Below, piece after piece: positions 35,332 through 43,572 of a stretch of 64,000 nt of DNA. Both the position numbers and the translations under genes were made by a program. Every line of letters starts with the position of its first letter. Positions within the stretch are counted from its first letter, which is position 1. The stretch covers positions 2,279,975-2,343,974 of the forward strand of contig NZ_CP059676.1 in NCBI RefSeq assembly GCF_014069875.1, in the 5' to 3' direction. Origin of the DNA: Flaviflexus equikiangi. GTDB taxonomy: Bacteria; Actinomycetota; Actinomycetes; Actinomycetales; Actinomycetaceae. Below the pieces are notes generated by a model. The model saw nothing but the letters and a program-made list of their open reading frames with translations. It made no database searches and was not told the DNA's origin.

Positions 35332-37395
35332 CTACTGGCGAACCCCCAACTGCCACAGCACGAAGGCTCTCCGCAGAGCCTGGTCCTCCCATGCGTTGTA
35401 GCGGCCCGACCGTCCGCCGTGGCCCGCCACCATCTCCGTCTTCAGCAGAAGGGGCCGGTCCTCACCGTTCGTCGCCACATCCTGAAGGCGGGCTATCCAC
35501 TTGGCGGGTTCGACGAAGAAGACTCGCGTGTCGTTGAGGGAGGTCGTGGCGAGTATTGCCGGATACTCTTTCGCCTCGACATTCTCGTACGGGGAGTAGC
35601 TCTTCATGTACTCGTAGACCTCGGGATCATGGTAGGGATCCCCCCACTCCTCCCATTCTCCGACCGTCAATGGCAGGGAAGGATCGAGGATGGTTGTGAG
35701 AGCATCCACGAACGGCACCACGGCTGAGATGGCACGGAAGCGATCCCCTCCCATGTTCGCGACAGCTCCCATGAGCATGCCGCCCGCACTGCCGCCCTCT
35801 GCCGCGAGACGGCCCCGGTCCACCCACCCGGATTCGTGCAGGTGGTCGGCTGCGGCGATGAAGTCTGTGAAAGTGTTCTTCTTCTGGAGCATCTTGCCCT
35901 CGTCATACCACTGCCTCCCCATCTCACCCCCTCCGCGAATGTGTGCGAAGGCGAAGACGACGCCGCGGTCGAGGAGGGAGATGATGGAGACCGCGAAGGA
36001 AGGATCGACAGAGATCTCGTACGAACCGTAGCCGTAGAGCAGGCCCGGGTTTGTGCCATCCGGTTCTATGTCGGCCCTGTACGCGAGCGTCAGCGGGATC
36101 CTCGTGCCGTCTGCTGCTGTCGCCCATTCCCGGCGCGTCACGTATCTCGAACGGTCATAGTTCGGGACTTCGTTCTCCTTGAGGAGGACCGTCTGCCCTG
36201 TCGGTACGGAGTAGCTGTACACGGAGGCTGGCTGGATGAGGGAGGTCAGCGTGTAATCGATCGTTTCCGTGTCATAGTCGTTGTGTGCGAGATCGATCGT
36301 CGACAGGTCCGCGCTGGGGAGCACGAACGGCTCACCCCAGCCCTGGTCGCGGGGGATGATGCGAAGCTGCGGCAGCCCGCCCGAGCGCATCGACACGACG
36401 GCGAAACGTGCGAACGCACTGACTCCTTCGATCCTCTCGCCAGGGCCTGCGGCGAGGAGCGGCTGCCAGGATTCCGGTTCGCTCGCCCCGAGGTGGGCGG
36501 TTGCGACCTCGAAATCTGCTCGATTGAGGTTATGGACGATGAGGAGGTGATCGCCAGCCGGTTCGACGCTGTAGTCGAGTCCATCGCGGCGCGGGGAGAC
36601 GACGACCATCTCACCGTCTGCGGCGGCCGGCATGATCCGCACCTCGGATGTCAGTCTCGACGAGGAGTGGAGCAGGAGCCACTGCCCATCGCGCGACGTG
36701 TAGGGAAGGACGGTGTATTTCTCGTCCTCCTCCTCGTAGATCAGCCTGTCCTCGCTCATCTCCCCGCCCAGGGCGTGGACCCACACCTGGTGGGATCGCC
36801 AGGCGTCATCGACCATTCCATAGAAGAGATGGCGGGAATCCGTCGACCATTCCATGCCGTAGCCAGCGCCCGTCACGGCCTCGTCGACGACGTCGCCGGT
36901 TTCGATGTTCGTCACTCGGATCGTGAACCGCTCATCGCCCGAGACGTCGATGCCGAGGGCCACGAATCGACCATCCGGGGATACCTCGAAACCTGCGGTG
37001 CTGAAGAACTCTCGCCCCTCGGCGAGAACGTTCTGGTCGAACAGCAGCTGCTCGCCGTCGGTCACGACGGACGGGTCGGGCCGCTCATCGCTCTTCGTGC
37101 GATGGAAGGAGGCGTAGGCCTTGCCCTCATAGGTTCGGGCGAAATACCACCATCCCCTGTCGAAGAACGGTACGGAGCTGTCCGTCTCTTTCGTCCGCGA
37201 CTTGATTTCACGGACGATGTCTTTGCGCAGCTGCTCGGTCGGAGCCATCACCTCATCGGTGTAGGCATTCTGTGCGTGGAGGTAGTCGAGAACCTCAGGG
37301 TCTGTCTTGTCCCTCATCCACTCGTATGGGTCGACGACAGTATCGCCGTGGAAGCTGCGTGTTGTGGGAATCTTCTTCGCTACGGGAGGCATCAT
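35332..37395 (-). CDS. ptrB: Oligopeptidase B (S9A prolyl oligopeptidase family)
   Basis: A 687-residue serine peptidase cleaving short peptides after Arg/Lys in the cytoplasm. It has an N-terminal beta-propeller (about 70-400) opened by 'VDPYEWMRDK', and a catalytic alpha/beta-hydrolase domain with S536 in GGSAGG, the Asp loop 'TSLNDTRVFF', and His in 'VAGHGGRSGRY'. No signal peptide. Start at 37395 or the ATG one codon later. Confidence 0.93.
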   Translation of the reverse strand: MMPPVAKKIPTTRSFHGDTVVDPYEWMRDKTDPEVLDYLHAQNAYTDEVMAPTEQLRKDIVREIKSRTKETDSSVPFFDRGWWYFARTYEGKAYASFHRTKSDERPDPSVVTDGEQLLFDQNVLAEGREFFSTAGFEVSPDGRFVALGIDVSGDERFTIRVTNIETGDVVDEAVTGAGYGMEWSTDSRHLFYGMVDDAWRSHQVWVHALGGEMSEDRLIYEEEDEKYTVLPYTSRDGQWLLLHSSSRLTSEVRIMPAAADGEMVVVSPRRDGLDYSVEPAGDHLLIVHNLNRADFEVATAHLGASEPESWQPLLAAGPGERIEGVSAFARFAVVSMRSGGLPQLRIIPRDQGWGEPFVLPSADLSTIDLAHNDYDTETIDYTLTSLIQPASVYSYSVPTGQTVLLKENEVPNYDRSRYVTRREWATAADGTRIPLTLAYRADIEPDGTNPGLLYGYGSYEISVDPSFAVSIISLLDRGVVFAFAHIRGGGEMGRQWYDEGKMLQKKNTFTDFIAAADHLHESGWVDRGRLAAEGGSAGGMLMGAVANMGGDRFRAISAVVPFVDALTTILDPSLPLTVGEWEEWGDPYHDPEVYEYMKSYSPYENVEAKEYPAILATTSLNDTRVFFVEPAKWIARLQDVATNGEDRPLLLKTEMVAGHGGRSGRYNAWEDQALRRAFVLWQLGVRQ

Positions 37396-37405
37396 GCCAC
37401 CAAGC

Positions 37406-38077
37406 CTAGGGGATCCTCGGCCATCCGTTCGGTTCGCACCCGCCCAGATCGAGTGTCTGCTGCATCATGACAGGTGCTCGACCATCTGCTCGGCAGGATG
37501 TCTCATGACCATACCCGAGGTAGTGCCCCGTCTCGTGGTTGACGAGATAGGTGCGATAGTCCTCAACAGTTCCCCCCGCATCAAGAAAATCTGGAGTTGC
37601 GCTCGACCAACGATCGACATTGAGGATGATCTCGTCGTCGATCCGGCATGACGTGTACCCATTCGTGGGGAGCGGGGCACACAGCTCGTCCACAGTGCCG
37701 GGAGTGGCCAGTCTGATCGTCAGATCCGCCTCCTCGATAACAAGGTCGAAGCTCACGGAGCCATCCCCTCCCCAGCCCCGCTCATCGTTCGCCGTATCGA
37801 AGACGAGTTCCGCGAAGGCGTCCGTGTCGACAAGGAGCTCTCGTTCGGTCACGATCGCTACGCGTACAGTCCTCTCTGCCTCCGGCCCGGCTCGCTCGAT
37901 CGTGGCGGGCGTGAAAACCCCGGCCGCGGGCTGGTCGCTCCGATCGATGCCGCCAAGGCTCTCTCCCACCTTGGCAGCGGCACCCACCGTGTCGTCGGGA
38001 GCGACAGAGAGGCCGCTCGCCAGGCCGAGTAGGAGTACCCCACCCCCAATTTTTATAACGTTTCTATAACGGGACAT
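37406..38077 (-). CDS. Secreted DUF3152 zinc-metalloprotease-like protein
   Basis: A 223-residue exported protein: N-terminal signal helix ('IGGGVLLLGLASGLSVA'), a low-complexity stretch, and a DUF3152 domain with the metzincin-like site HETGHYLGYGHE (HExxHxxxxxH) near residue 186 and a possible Met-turn (APVMMQQ). Cysteine pairs are likely disulfides. DUF3152 proteins are widespread in Actinobacteria and are likely extracellular zinc proteases without known substrate. Its stop is 10 bp from the oligopeptidase start on the same strand. Confidence 0.85.
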   Translation of the reverse strand: MSRYRNVIKIGGGVLLLGLASGLSVAPDDTVGAAAKVGESLGGIDRSDQPAAGVFTPATIERAGPEAERTVRVAIVTERELLVDTDAFAELVFDTANDERGWGGDGSVSFDLVIEEADLTIRLATPGTVDELCAPLPTNGYTSCRIDDEIILNVDRWSSATPDFLDAGGTVEDYRTYLVNHETGHYLGYGHETSCRADGRAPVMMQQTLDLGGCEPNGWPRIP

Positions 38078-38141
38078 GGTGTGATGCTACGTGACGGGAC
38101 CACCGTGACGTCAAGCGTGCGGCAGGTGATATAAGAGGATC

Positions 38142-38738
38142 ATGGAAAGAGTCGTCGTTCACGTGTGGTCTGAACTAGCCGACCCCCGCAGCCTCGAGGG
38201 GATCCTCAACCTCGTCTCCGCCGTGTCCGGCCGGAATGTCGCCGTCGAGCATCACGCCTTCATCGCCCCCGCCCCGGAACCCGTCCAGGCGGGAGACCCC
38301 GAGAACCACCCTTCGACTCGGTCCGCCCAAGAACTGATCTATGCGGCGAAGGAGCAGGGCGCCACTCCCGAGGAGGCCGCCGAGCGCGGCTTCGCCATGG
38401 CAGTGCGACTCCACGAAGCATCCCGTGACGGCATCGACCTGACCAATCTTGACAATCTCCTCGCGCTCGGCGCAAGCGCGGGCCTCGACCCTGACGCCCT
38501 TCGTTCCGGCCTGGCGGAGGGCCGCTGGGCTGAACCAGTCAGGGTGGATGAAGCAGACGCTGATCGTCTGCGCCTGCGCCAAGCACCCTATTTCATCATT
38601 GCTGGCATGTACTCCCTCGAGGGGCCCTCCACCCCGTCGGACATCGCCAAGATTCTCGACACGGCGCGCGATACGCTCAGGGAACGGATGGCGGCGGCGG
38701 AAGCGGAAGCACGAGAGCTGTTCGGCTGGCAGGGCTAG
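38142..38738 (+). CDS. DsbA/FrnE-like protein without a CxxC motif
   Basis: A 198-residue protein with the thioredoxin-plus-helical-insert layout of FrnE-type DsbA proteins ('VEHHAFIAPAPEPVQ', 'SAQELIYAAKEQG', 'LRQAPYFIIAGMYSLEG' with the cis-Pro loop 'QAPYF'). In active homologues the first strand ends in a CPWC-like motif; here the same place reads WSELADPRS and the protein contains no Cys at all. It is therefore not a thiol oxidoreductase and may be a binding or regulatory relative. Its end overlaps the convergent RNase H gene by 4 bp. Confidence 0.75.
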   Translation: MERVVVHVWSELADPRSLEGILNLVSAVSGRNVAVEHHAFIAPAPEPVQAGDPENHPSTRSAQELIYAAKEQGATPEEAAERGFAMAVRLHEASRDGIDLTNLDNLLALGASAGLDPDALRSGLAEGRWAEPVRVDEADADRLRLRQAPYFIIAGMYSLEGPSTPSDIAKILDTARDTLRERMAAAEAEARELFGWQG

Positions 38739-39580
38739 CTGTTCCGGTCGCGTTCGATGACAGCGAGACGGTCCGCCTCTTCGTTTCCAGCATCGCCGTC
38801 ATGTCCGCGCACCCAGTCGATGCGGGTCGTGGCACTGCGGCTCTCGTAGGCGTCGAGGAGCTCCTCGACGAGTTCTCGATTGGCGACCGGCTTACCGTCC
38901 GCCTTCTTCCAGCCCTTACGCCGCCACCCCGGGGCCCACTTCGTGACCACGTTGATGACGTACTGGGAGTCCGCGCGAAGAAGGAGGCTCCTGTCCGGAT
39001 CGGCATATCGTATCGCCTCGAGCATTGCCGTGAGCTCCATGATGTTGTTCGTCGTCCGCTTGGCGCCGCCTGAGCCGCTCTGACCCGTCAGCTCATCCAC
39101 CCACGCCCATCCCCCAGGACCAGGATTACCTGAGCAGGCACCATCGGTCGCAATGACCTGGTCGAAACCATACTGGTCAGCACCGTTGACGTAGGCCGTC
39201 GTCGGCGCCTCGATCGCGGGAACATCCTGCGCGATCTCCTGAGGGGCGGTGCGCGCACGAGCCTGCGCGCGTTCGATCGCCGTGAGAGGCGCAGACTCAC
39301 CAGTGTCATCGAACAGAGTGTCGGGGCTGAAGCGCGGGGTCACGGTCATCCGTTCGAGGCCCGTCGCCGCCAGGAGAACATAGACGTCGGGGTGCCACAT
39401 GCCGCCGCCGAACGCATGGTCGTCCGCCTCGATCGCCAGATCATGGCGCAGGGCAAGATCGGACGGACCTGAACCGGCCCCGATGAGGCCGAGCCTGTCG
39501 AGATGCTGCACGACAGTTCTCGGGGCAGTATTGCACGACAGGGCAAGGTCGAGGACGGTGAGCCATTCGGAGGATTCCAT
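38735..39580 (-). CDS. RNase HI with a long N-terminal extension
   Basis: A 281-residue protein. The C-terminal half (about 140-281) is a complete RNase HI: 'IATDGACSGNPGPGGWAWV' (first Asp), 'TTNNIMELTAML' (Glu), 'LRADSQYVINV' (Asp) and 'VRGHDGDAGNEEADRL' (His and final Asp), which removes RNA from RNA-DNA hybrids. The first 130 residues have no RNA/DNA-hybrid-binding motif; they begin with a possible winged helix ('TVLDLALSCNTAPRTVVQHLDRLG') and then an unrecognised region. The extension is part of the same frame, so it is a fusion or a lineage-specific domain. Confidence 0.9.
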   Translation of the reverse strand: MESSEWLTVLDLALSCNTAPRTVVQHLDRLGLIGAGSGPSDLALRHDLAIEADDHAFGGGMWHPDVYVLLAATGLERMTVTPRFSPDTLFDDTGESAPLTAIERAQARARTAPQEIAQDVPAIEAPTTAYVNGADQYGFDQVIATDGACSGNPGPGGWAWVDELTGQSGSGGAKRTTNNIMELTAMLEAIRYADPDRSLLLRADSQYVINVVTKWAPGWRRKGWKKADGKPVANRELVEELLDAYESRSATTRIDWVRGHDGDAGNEEADRLAVIERDRNS

Positions 39581-39604
39581 AAAACAAGGCTACCTGAGCA
39601 TGCA

Positions 39605-39633
39605 GAAGCGCCCGCCACGAGGGCGGGCGCTTC
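39605..39633 (-). terminator. 12-bp-stem terminator after rplI
   Basis: GAAGCGCCCGCC pairs with GGCGGGCGCTTC across a 5-base loop, 9 bases past the rplI stop on the minus strand. It probably ends the rpsF-ssb-rpsR-rplI transcript. Confidence 0.75.
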
Positions 39634-39641
39634 GTGAGCTA

Positions 39642-40091
39642 CTACTCGGAGACGACGTCGACCGTGGTCGTTGCCGTGACATCTGCGTGGAGACGGATCT
39701 CCACGCGGTAGGAGCCGAGGTTCTTGATCGGGTTAGCGACCATGACCTTGCGACGGTCGATGGTTGCGCCCGTCTTCTCCTGGGCTGCCTCGGCAATATC
39801 GGCGGCCGTGACGGCACCGAACAGGCGGCCGGAAGCGCCGGTGCGGACCGCGATGGTCAGGGTAGCGCCCTCAAGCTTGTCGCGCAGGCCCTGTGCCTCC
39901 TCGACCGAGGCGATGACGCGCTTGCGGCGCGCTGCTTCCATCTGGTCGATCTGCTTCTGTGCACCCTTGGTCCAGCGGGTCGCGTAGCCGCGGGGCAGCA
40001 GGAAGTTACGTGCGTAACCGTCCTTGACCTCGACGACATCGCCGGGCTCGCCGAGACGGTCGACCTCATGGGTCAGAATAAGCTTTGCCAT
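39642..40091 (-). CDS. rplI: 50S ribosomal protein L9
   Basis: A 149-residue bL9. The conserved N-terminal domain 'MAKLILTHEVDRLGEPGDVVEVKDGYARNFLLPRG' (split by convention), long connecting helix and C-terminal domain are all present at normal length. GGAGGG precedes the ATG. It is the last gene of rpsF-ssb-rpsR-rplI, starting 11 bp after rpsR. Confidence 0.98.
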   Translation of the reverse strand: MAKLILTHEVDRLGEPGDVVEVKDGYARNFLLPRGYATRWTKGAQKQIDQMEAARRKRVIASVEEAQGLRDKLEGATLTIAVRTGASGRLFGAVTAADIAEAAQEKTGATIDRRKVMVANPIKNLGSYRVEIRLHADVTATTTVDVVSE

Positions 40092-40102
40092 GGTGACCCT
40101 CC

Positions 40103-40339
40103 TTAGCGGCTGTTGCTCGTGTAGGGAAGCAGTGCCATCTCGCGGGCGTTCTTGATGGCCCGGGCGATAAGACGCTGCTGCTGGACGGACACGCCGGTCA
40201 CTCGGCGTGCGCGGATCTTGCCGCGGTCCGAGATGAACTTGCGCAGAGTTGCGGTGTCCTTGTAGTCAATGTTGTCGACCTTCGTCGCCTTGACGGGGCC
40301 GAGCTTCTTCTTCGGCTTGCGAAGGTTTGGCTTCGCCAT
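40103..40339 (-). CDS. rpsR: 30S ribosomal protein S18
   Basis: A 78-residue bS18, with '[19 protein letters not shown]' and '[19 protein letters not shown]' intact. It has no N-terminal CxxC zinc motif, so is the zinc-independent paralogue form. Located between ssb and rplI in the usual order; GAGGAG lies upstream. Confidence 0.98.
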   Translation of the reverse strand: MAKPNLRKPKKKLGPVKATKVDNIDYKDTATLRKFISDRGKIRARRVTGVSVQQQRLIARAIKNAREMALLPYTSNSR

Positions 40340-40380
40340 GATTGATCTCCTCGATTACGCGCTTGCGCGCAGAAAGTTGG

Positions 40381-40905
40381 TTAGAACGGGGGCGCGTCGT
40401 CGAACTTCGAACCCTGCGGGCCTTCGGCCCACGGGTCGTTCTGCGAGCCGCCTGAAGGACCGTCGAAGGAGACATTTCCGCCGCGGTTCCCACCGCCGGC
40501 AAAGCCTCCCCCGCCGAAGCCTCCGCCACCGCCGCCACCGGAGCGCTGGGTCTTCTGAACCTGCGCGGTCGCATAGCGGAGGGAGGGGCCGATCTCGTCG
40601 ACCTGCAGCTCAAGAGAAGTGCGCCTCTGGCCCTCATGTTCGTAGGACCGAACCTGGAGCCTGCCGGTCACGACAACCCGCGTCCCCTTCGTGAGCGAGT
40701 TGGCGACGTTCTCGCCGTACTCACGCCACACCGAGCAGCGCACGAACATGGCTTCGCCATCTTCCCACTGCTGGGTCTGCTTGTTCATGGTGCGGGGAGT
40801 CGATGCCACCGTGAAGCTCGCCACCGGGATACCTGAGCTGACGTAGCGCAGCTCCGGATCGGAGGTGAGGTTGCCTACGATGGTGATGATCGGTTCGCCT
40901 GCCAT
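40381..40905 (-). CDS. ssb: Single-stranded DNA-binding protein
   Basis: A 174-residue SSB: OB fold at residues 1-110 ('[20 protein letters not shown]', '[29 protein letters not shown]'), a Gly-rich linker and the acidic tip DDAPPF that binds partner proteins. AAAGGACT precedes the ATG. Placed 22 bp after rpsF and 41 bp before rpsR. Confidence 0.98.
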   Translation of the reverse strand: MAGEPIITIVGNLTSDPELRYVSSGIPVASFTVASTPRTMNKQTQQWEDGEAMFVRCSVWREYGENVANSLTKGTRVVVTGRLQVRSYEHEGQRRTSLELQVDEIGPSLRYATAQVQKTQRSGGGGGGGFGGGGFAGGGNRGGNVSFDGPSGGSQNDPWAEGPQGSKFDDAPPF

Positions 40906-40927
40906 AATTCAGTCCTTTAGAGCTTGC

Positions 40928-41221
40928 TTAAGCGTTCTTGCGCAGCAGCTTCGTGCGCATGATGGATTCGTTCAGACCCAGCTGACGATCAAGTTCCTGT
41001 GCCGTGGCACTGGTTGCCTTGAGGTCGACGACGACGTAAACGCCCTCGGTCTTCTTCTGGATCTCGTAAGCAAGGCGACGCTTGCCCCAGGTGTCGACGT
41101 TGTCGATAGAGCCGCCGTCGTCGACGACGACTTTCAGCATCTTCTCCAACGAGGGTCCGAGGTTGCGCTCGTCAACTTCCGGATCAAGGATGATCATCAG
41201 TTCATACTGACGCTGATCCAT
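40928..41221 (-). CDS. rpsF: 30S ribosomal protein S6
   Basis: A 97-residue bS6 ('[16 protein letters not shown]', '[16 protein letters not shown]'). The ATG at 41221 has the strong Shine-Dalgarno AAAGGAGGT 4 bases upstream, so the longer frame from 41290 is rejected. First gene of the rpsF-ssb-rpsR-rplI operon; the penicillin-binding protein gene ends 87 bp upstream, as in other Actinobacteria. Confidence 0.98.
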   Translation of the reverse strand: MDQRQYELMIILDPEVDERNLGPSLEKMLKVVVDDGGSIDNVDTWGKRRLAYEIQKKTEGVYVVVDLKATSATAQELDRQLGLNESIMRTKLLRKNA

Positions 41222-41308
41222 ACCCACCTCCTTTGGTCTCAACGGCCACGGTATCTCCGTGGCAGGAGGGTATACGTGTCCTGAAGACACCCGACTACCT
41301 TAGCGCGT

Positions 41309-43564
41309 TCAGCCGTCGAATGGCAGTGGGCGCCGCGATCGGACAATGTGCCGTTCCGCACCGGGACGCACGGGCAGAGCATCCCCGTCGTTTGCGCCTG
41401 TCGGCGGATCAGTCGGAGTCGGCGATGGTGTCGGGGTCGGAGTCGGAGTCGGCTCGACTGTCGGCTCCTCCGTTGTCGGTTCCTCTGTCGGCTCCTCCGT
41501 CGTCGGCTCCTCCGTCGGCTCCTCGGTTGTGGGTTCCTCCGTCGGCTCCTCCGTCGTCGGCTCCTCCGTCGGCTCGACCGTGGGCTGGGGTGCGGGCGTG
41601 CGCACCGGTTCGGCAATGTCCGGGGTCGGGAAGCTCTCCACTTCCATACCCCGCGTCGCCTCCATCATGAAATCGAGCCAGATCTGGGAGGGGAAGCTGC
41701 CGCCCTGGATCGCGTTCACGCCACCGAAGGGCGTCAACGGCTCCTCTTCGCCGTTGGGCCCGATCTGGTACATGTCCACCACCGTGACGAGCTGGGGAAC
41801 ATACCCGGCGAACCAGGCCGAGACAAGGAACGATGAGGTGCCGGTCTTGCCCGCGACGGGACGTCCCAGCTGGGAGATCTGGGATGCGGTTCCGTTGGGT
41901 CCGACAACCTGTTCGAGCGCGTAGGTCAGCTGCGCGACATCGTTCGAGTCGAAGACACGCTCGCCGGCGGCCGTACCGGAGAAAGTCACGTCTCCGTTGA
42001 CGTTGCGAACCTCTCGCACGATGTGGGGCGTCGTGCGGACACCCTGTGCCGCGAACGTCGCATATGCTCCCGCCATCTCCTTCGCCGTGGGGGACGCTGA
42101 GCCGAGGACGTTCGACAGAGAATCGTCAAGACCAGGGGTTGATTCTGGTAGGCCGGCACGCACAGCAACATCCTTCGTCGCGGCGGGGCCCACCTCTTCG
42201 TTCAAACGGATATACACCGTGTTGACCGAGTTGGCGGTCGCCGTCAACAGATCGATCATTCCGAGGCCGCGGAGCTGGAAGTTCTCGAACTCGAGATCCC
42301 CCACCTGGTAGGGGGATGACGAGTCGAATGTTTCCCTCAGGCTGATGCCGTCCTCGATACCGGCCAGCAACCCGAAGGGCTTGAAGGTCGACCCTGCCTG
42401 CGCGCGATCCTGCGTGGCCGTGTTGCGGGCTCGGACAAGATAGTCCTCACCGCCATACATCGCCCTGATCTCCCCGTTCTCGGGATCGACAGAGATCAGC
42501 CCGACATAGTTATTGTCCGGGCGATCCTCCGGCAGGTTGCCGACCGCGTCGACAGCATACTGCTGCATGTCCTGATCGATGGTCGTCACGATGTCGAGAC
42601 CCAGCGTGTCCAACTCGTCCTCGGTGTAGGCCCCCGAGTTCACCAGCTCGTTGCGGACCTCCTGGAGGATATAGCCGTTCGGCCCGGAATACTGATTCTG
42701 GGTGGCCGGTTCGATCGTCTCGGGGAAGCGTGCCGCCGCCGCCTCGTCAGCGGTAATCCAGCCGTCCTCCGTCATGCGGCGCAGCACCCTCTCCCATCGC
42801 ACCGCAGCCGTGTCCGGGTCGACGGCAGGATCCCACCGAGATGGTGAGGGGATGACACCGACAAGCAGCGCCGTCTGGTCGAGCGTCAGGTCTGCCGCGC
42901 TCACACCGAAATACGATTGCGCGGCCTCCTCGATACCGTACGCGCCTCGGCCGAAATAGATCGTGTTGAGATAGTTCTCGAGGATTTCGTCCTTCGACTG
43001 CTCCTGGTCGATCTTGAGAGCCAGCACGGCTTCGCGGATCTTGCCCGGGATCGACGTGGTCGTGCCCATATAGTAGCGCTCGACATACTGCTGGGTGAGT
43101 GTCGATCCACCCTGGCGGGGCAAGCCCCTCAGGTTGTTCAGGGCGGCCCGCGCCGTACCGCGCAGGTCGACGCCGGAGTTCTCGTAGAATCGCTGATCCT
43201 CGGACGAGACAACAGCATGGGGCACGGAGTCCGGCAGGGAATCGAGCGTGACGGACGTGCGCCGGACCTCCGCATAGGTCCCGATCTTGGTCTCGCCGTC
43301 CGAATAGAACACGTCGGTCGACTGGGCGAGAGCGAAGTCATCCGGCTCGGGCACCTCAGTCGTCAGGTAAAGGTAGGCGAAGGCGCCCACACCGGTGGCG
43401 ATGACGAGAAGGAACGAGCCGAAGATGAAGCGCCACGAGGGCAGCCAGCGGCGGATCGGACCCTTTCCTCGACGCGGGTAGTTCCATAGCGGCGTCCTGC
43501 GGGGCGCCGTGGTGCCCCGTCGTGCTGTGCCCTGCTCCACGGAGCCGGTTCGGTTTCCTGCCAT
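41309..43564 (-). CDS. Class A penicillin-binding protein (PBP1 type)
   Basis: A 751-residue bifunctional peptidoglycan synthase. After a basic cytoplasmic tail and one helix (about 40-65) comes the GT51 glycosyltransferase ('SSEDQRFYENSGVD', 'RQGGSTLTQQYVERYY'), then the transpeptidase with SxxK in AGSTFKPF, SxN in TANSVNTVY and VAGKTGTSSFLVSAWFAGY. The C-terminus ends in a repeat-rich Thr-Glu-Pro tail (about 660-715) and a short basic end. Homologous in position to mycobacterial ponA1 before rpsF. Confidence 0.95.
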   Translation of the reverse strand: MAGNRTGSVEQGTARRGTTAPRRTPLWNYPRRGKGPIRRWLPSWRFIFGSFLLVIATGVGAFAYLYLTTEVPEPDDFALAQSTDVFYSDGETKIGTYAEVRRTSVTLDSLPDSVPHAVVSSEDQRFYENSGVDLRGTARAALNNLRGLPRQGGSTLTQQYVERYYMGTTTSIPGKIREAVLALKIDQEQSKDEILENYLNTIYFGRGAYGIEEAAQSYFGVSAADLTLDQTALLVGVIPSPSRWDPAVDPDTAAVRWERVLRRMTEDGWITADEAAAARFPETIEPATQNQYSGPNGYILQEVRNELVNSGAYTEDELDTLGLDIVTTIDQDMQQYAVDAVGNLPEDRPDNNYVGLISVDPENGEIRAMYGGEDYLVRARNTATQDRAQAGSTFKPFGLLAGIEDGISLRETFDSSSPYQVGDLEFENFQLRGLGMIDLLTATANSVNTVYIRLNEEVGPAATKDVAVRAGLPESTPGLDDSLSNVLGSASPTAKEMAGAYATFAAQGVRTTPHIVREVRNVNGDVTFSGTAAGERVFDSNDVAQLTYALEQVVGPNGTASQISQLGRPVAGKTGTSSFLVSAWFAGYVPQLVTVVDMYQIGPNGEEEPLTPFGGVNAIQGGSFPSQIWLDFMMEATRGMEVESFPTPDIAEPVRTPAPQPTVEPTEEPTTEEPTEEPTTEEPTEEPTTEEPTEEPTTEEPTVEPTPTPTPTPSPTPTDPPTGANDGDALPVRPGAERHIVRSRRPLPFDG
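41450..41590. repeat. Tandem repeats encoding the TEEPTTEEP tail of the PBP
   Basis: Four near-identical 27-base units (nine residues TEEPTTEEP each), flanked by TPTP-type codons. The DNA repeats are exact enough to expand or contract by slippage. Confidence 0.8.
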
Positions 43565-43572
43565 GTGGCCGA

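Noticed and set aside
35836..37470. A 544-codon frame opposite oligopeptidase B
   Set aside because: Antisense shadow of an intact S9 peptidase.
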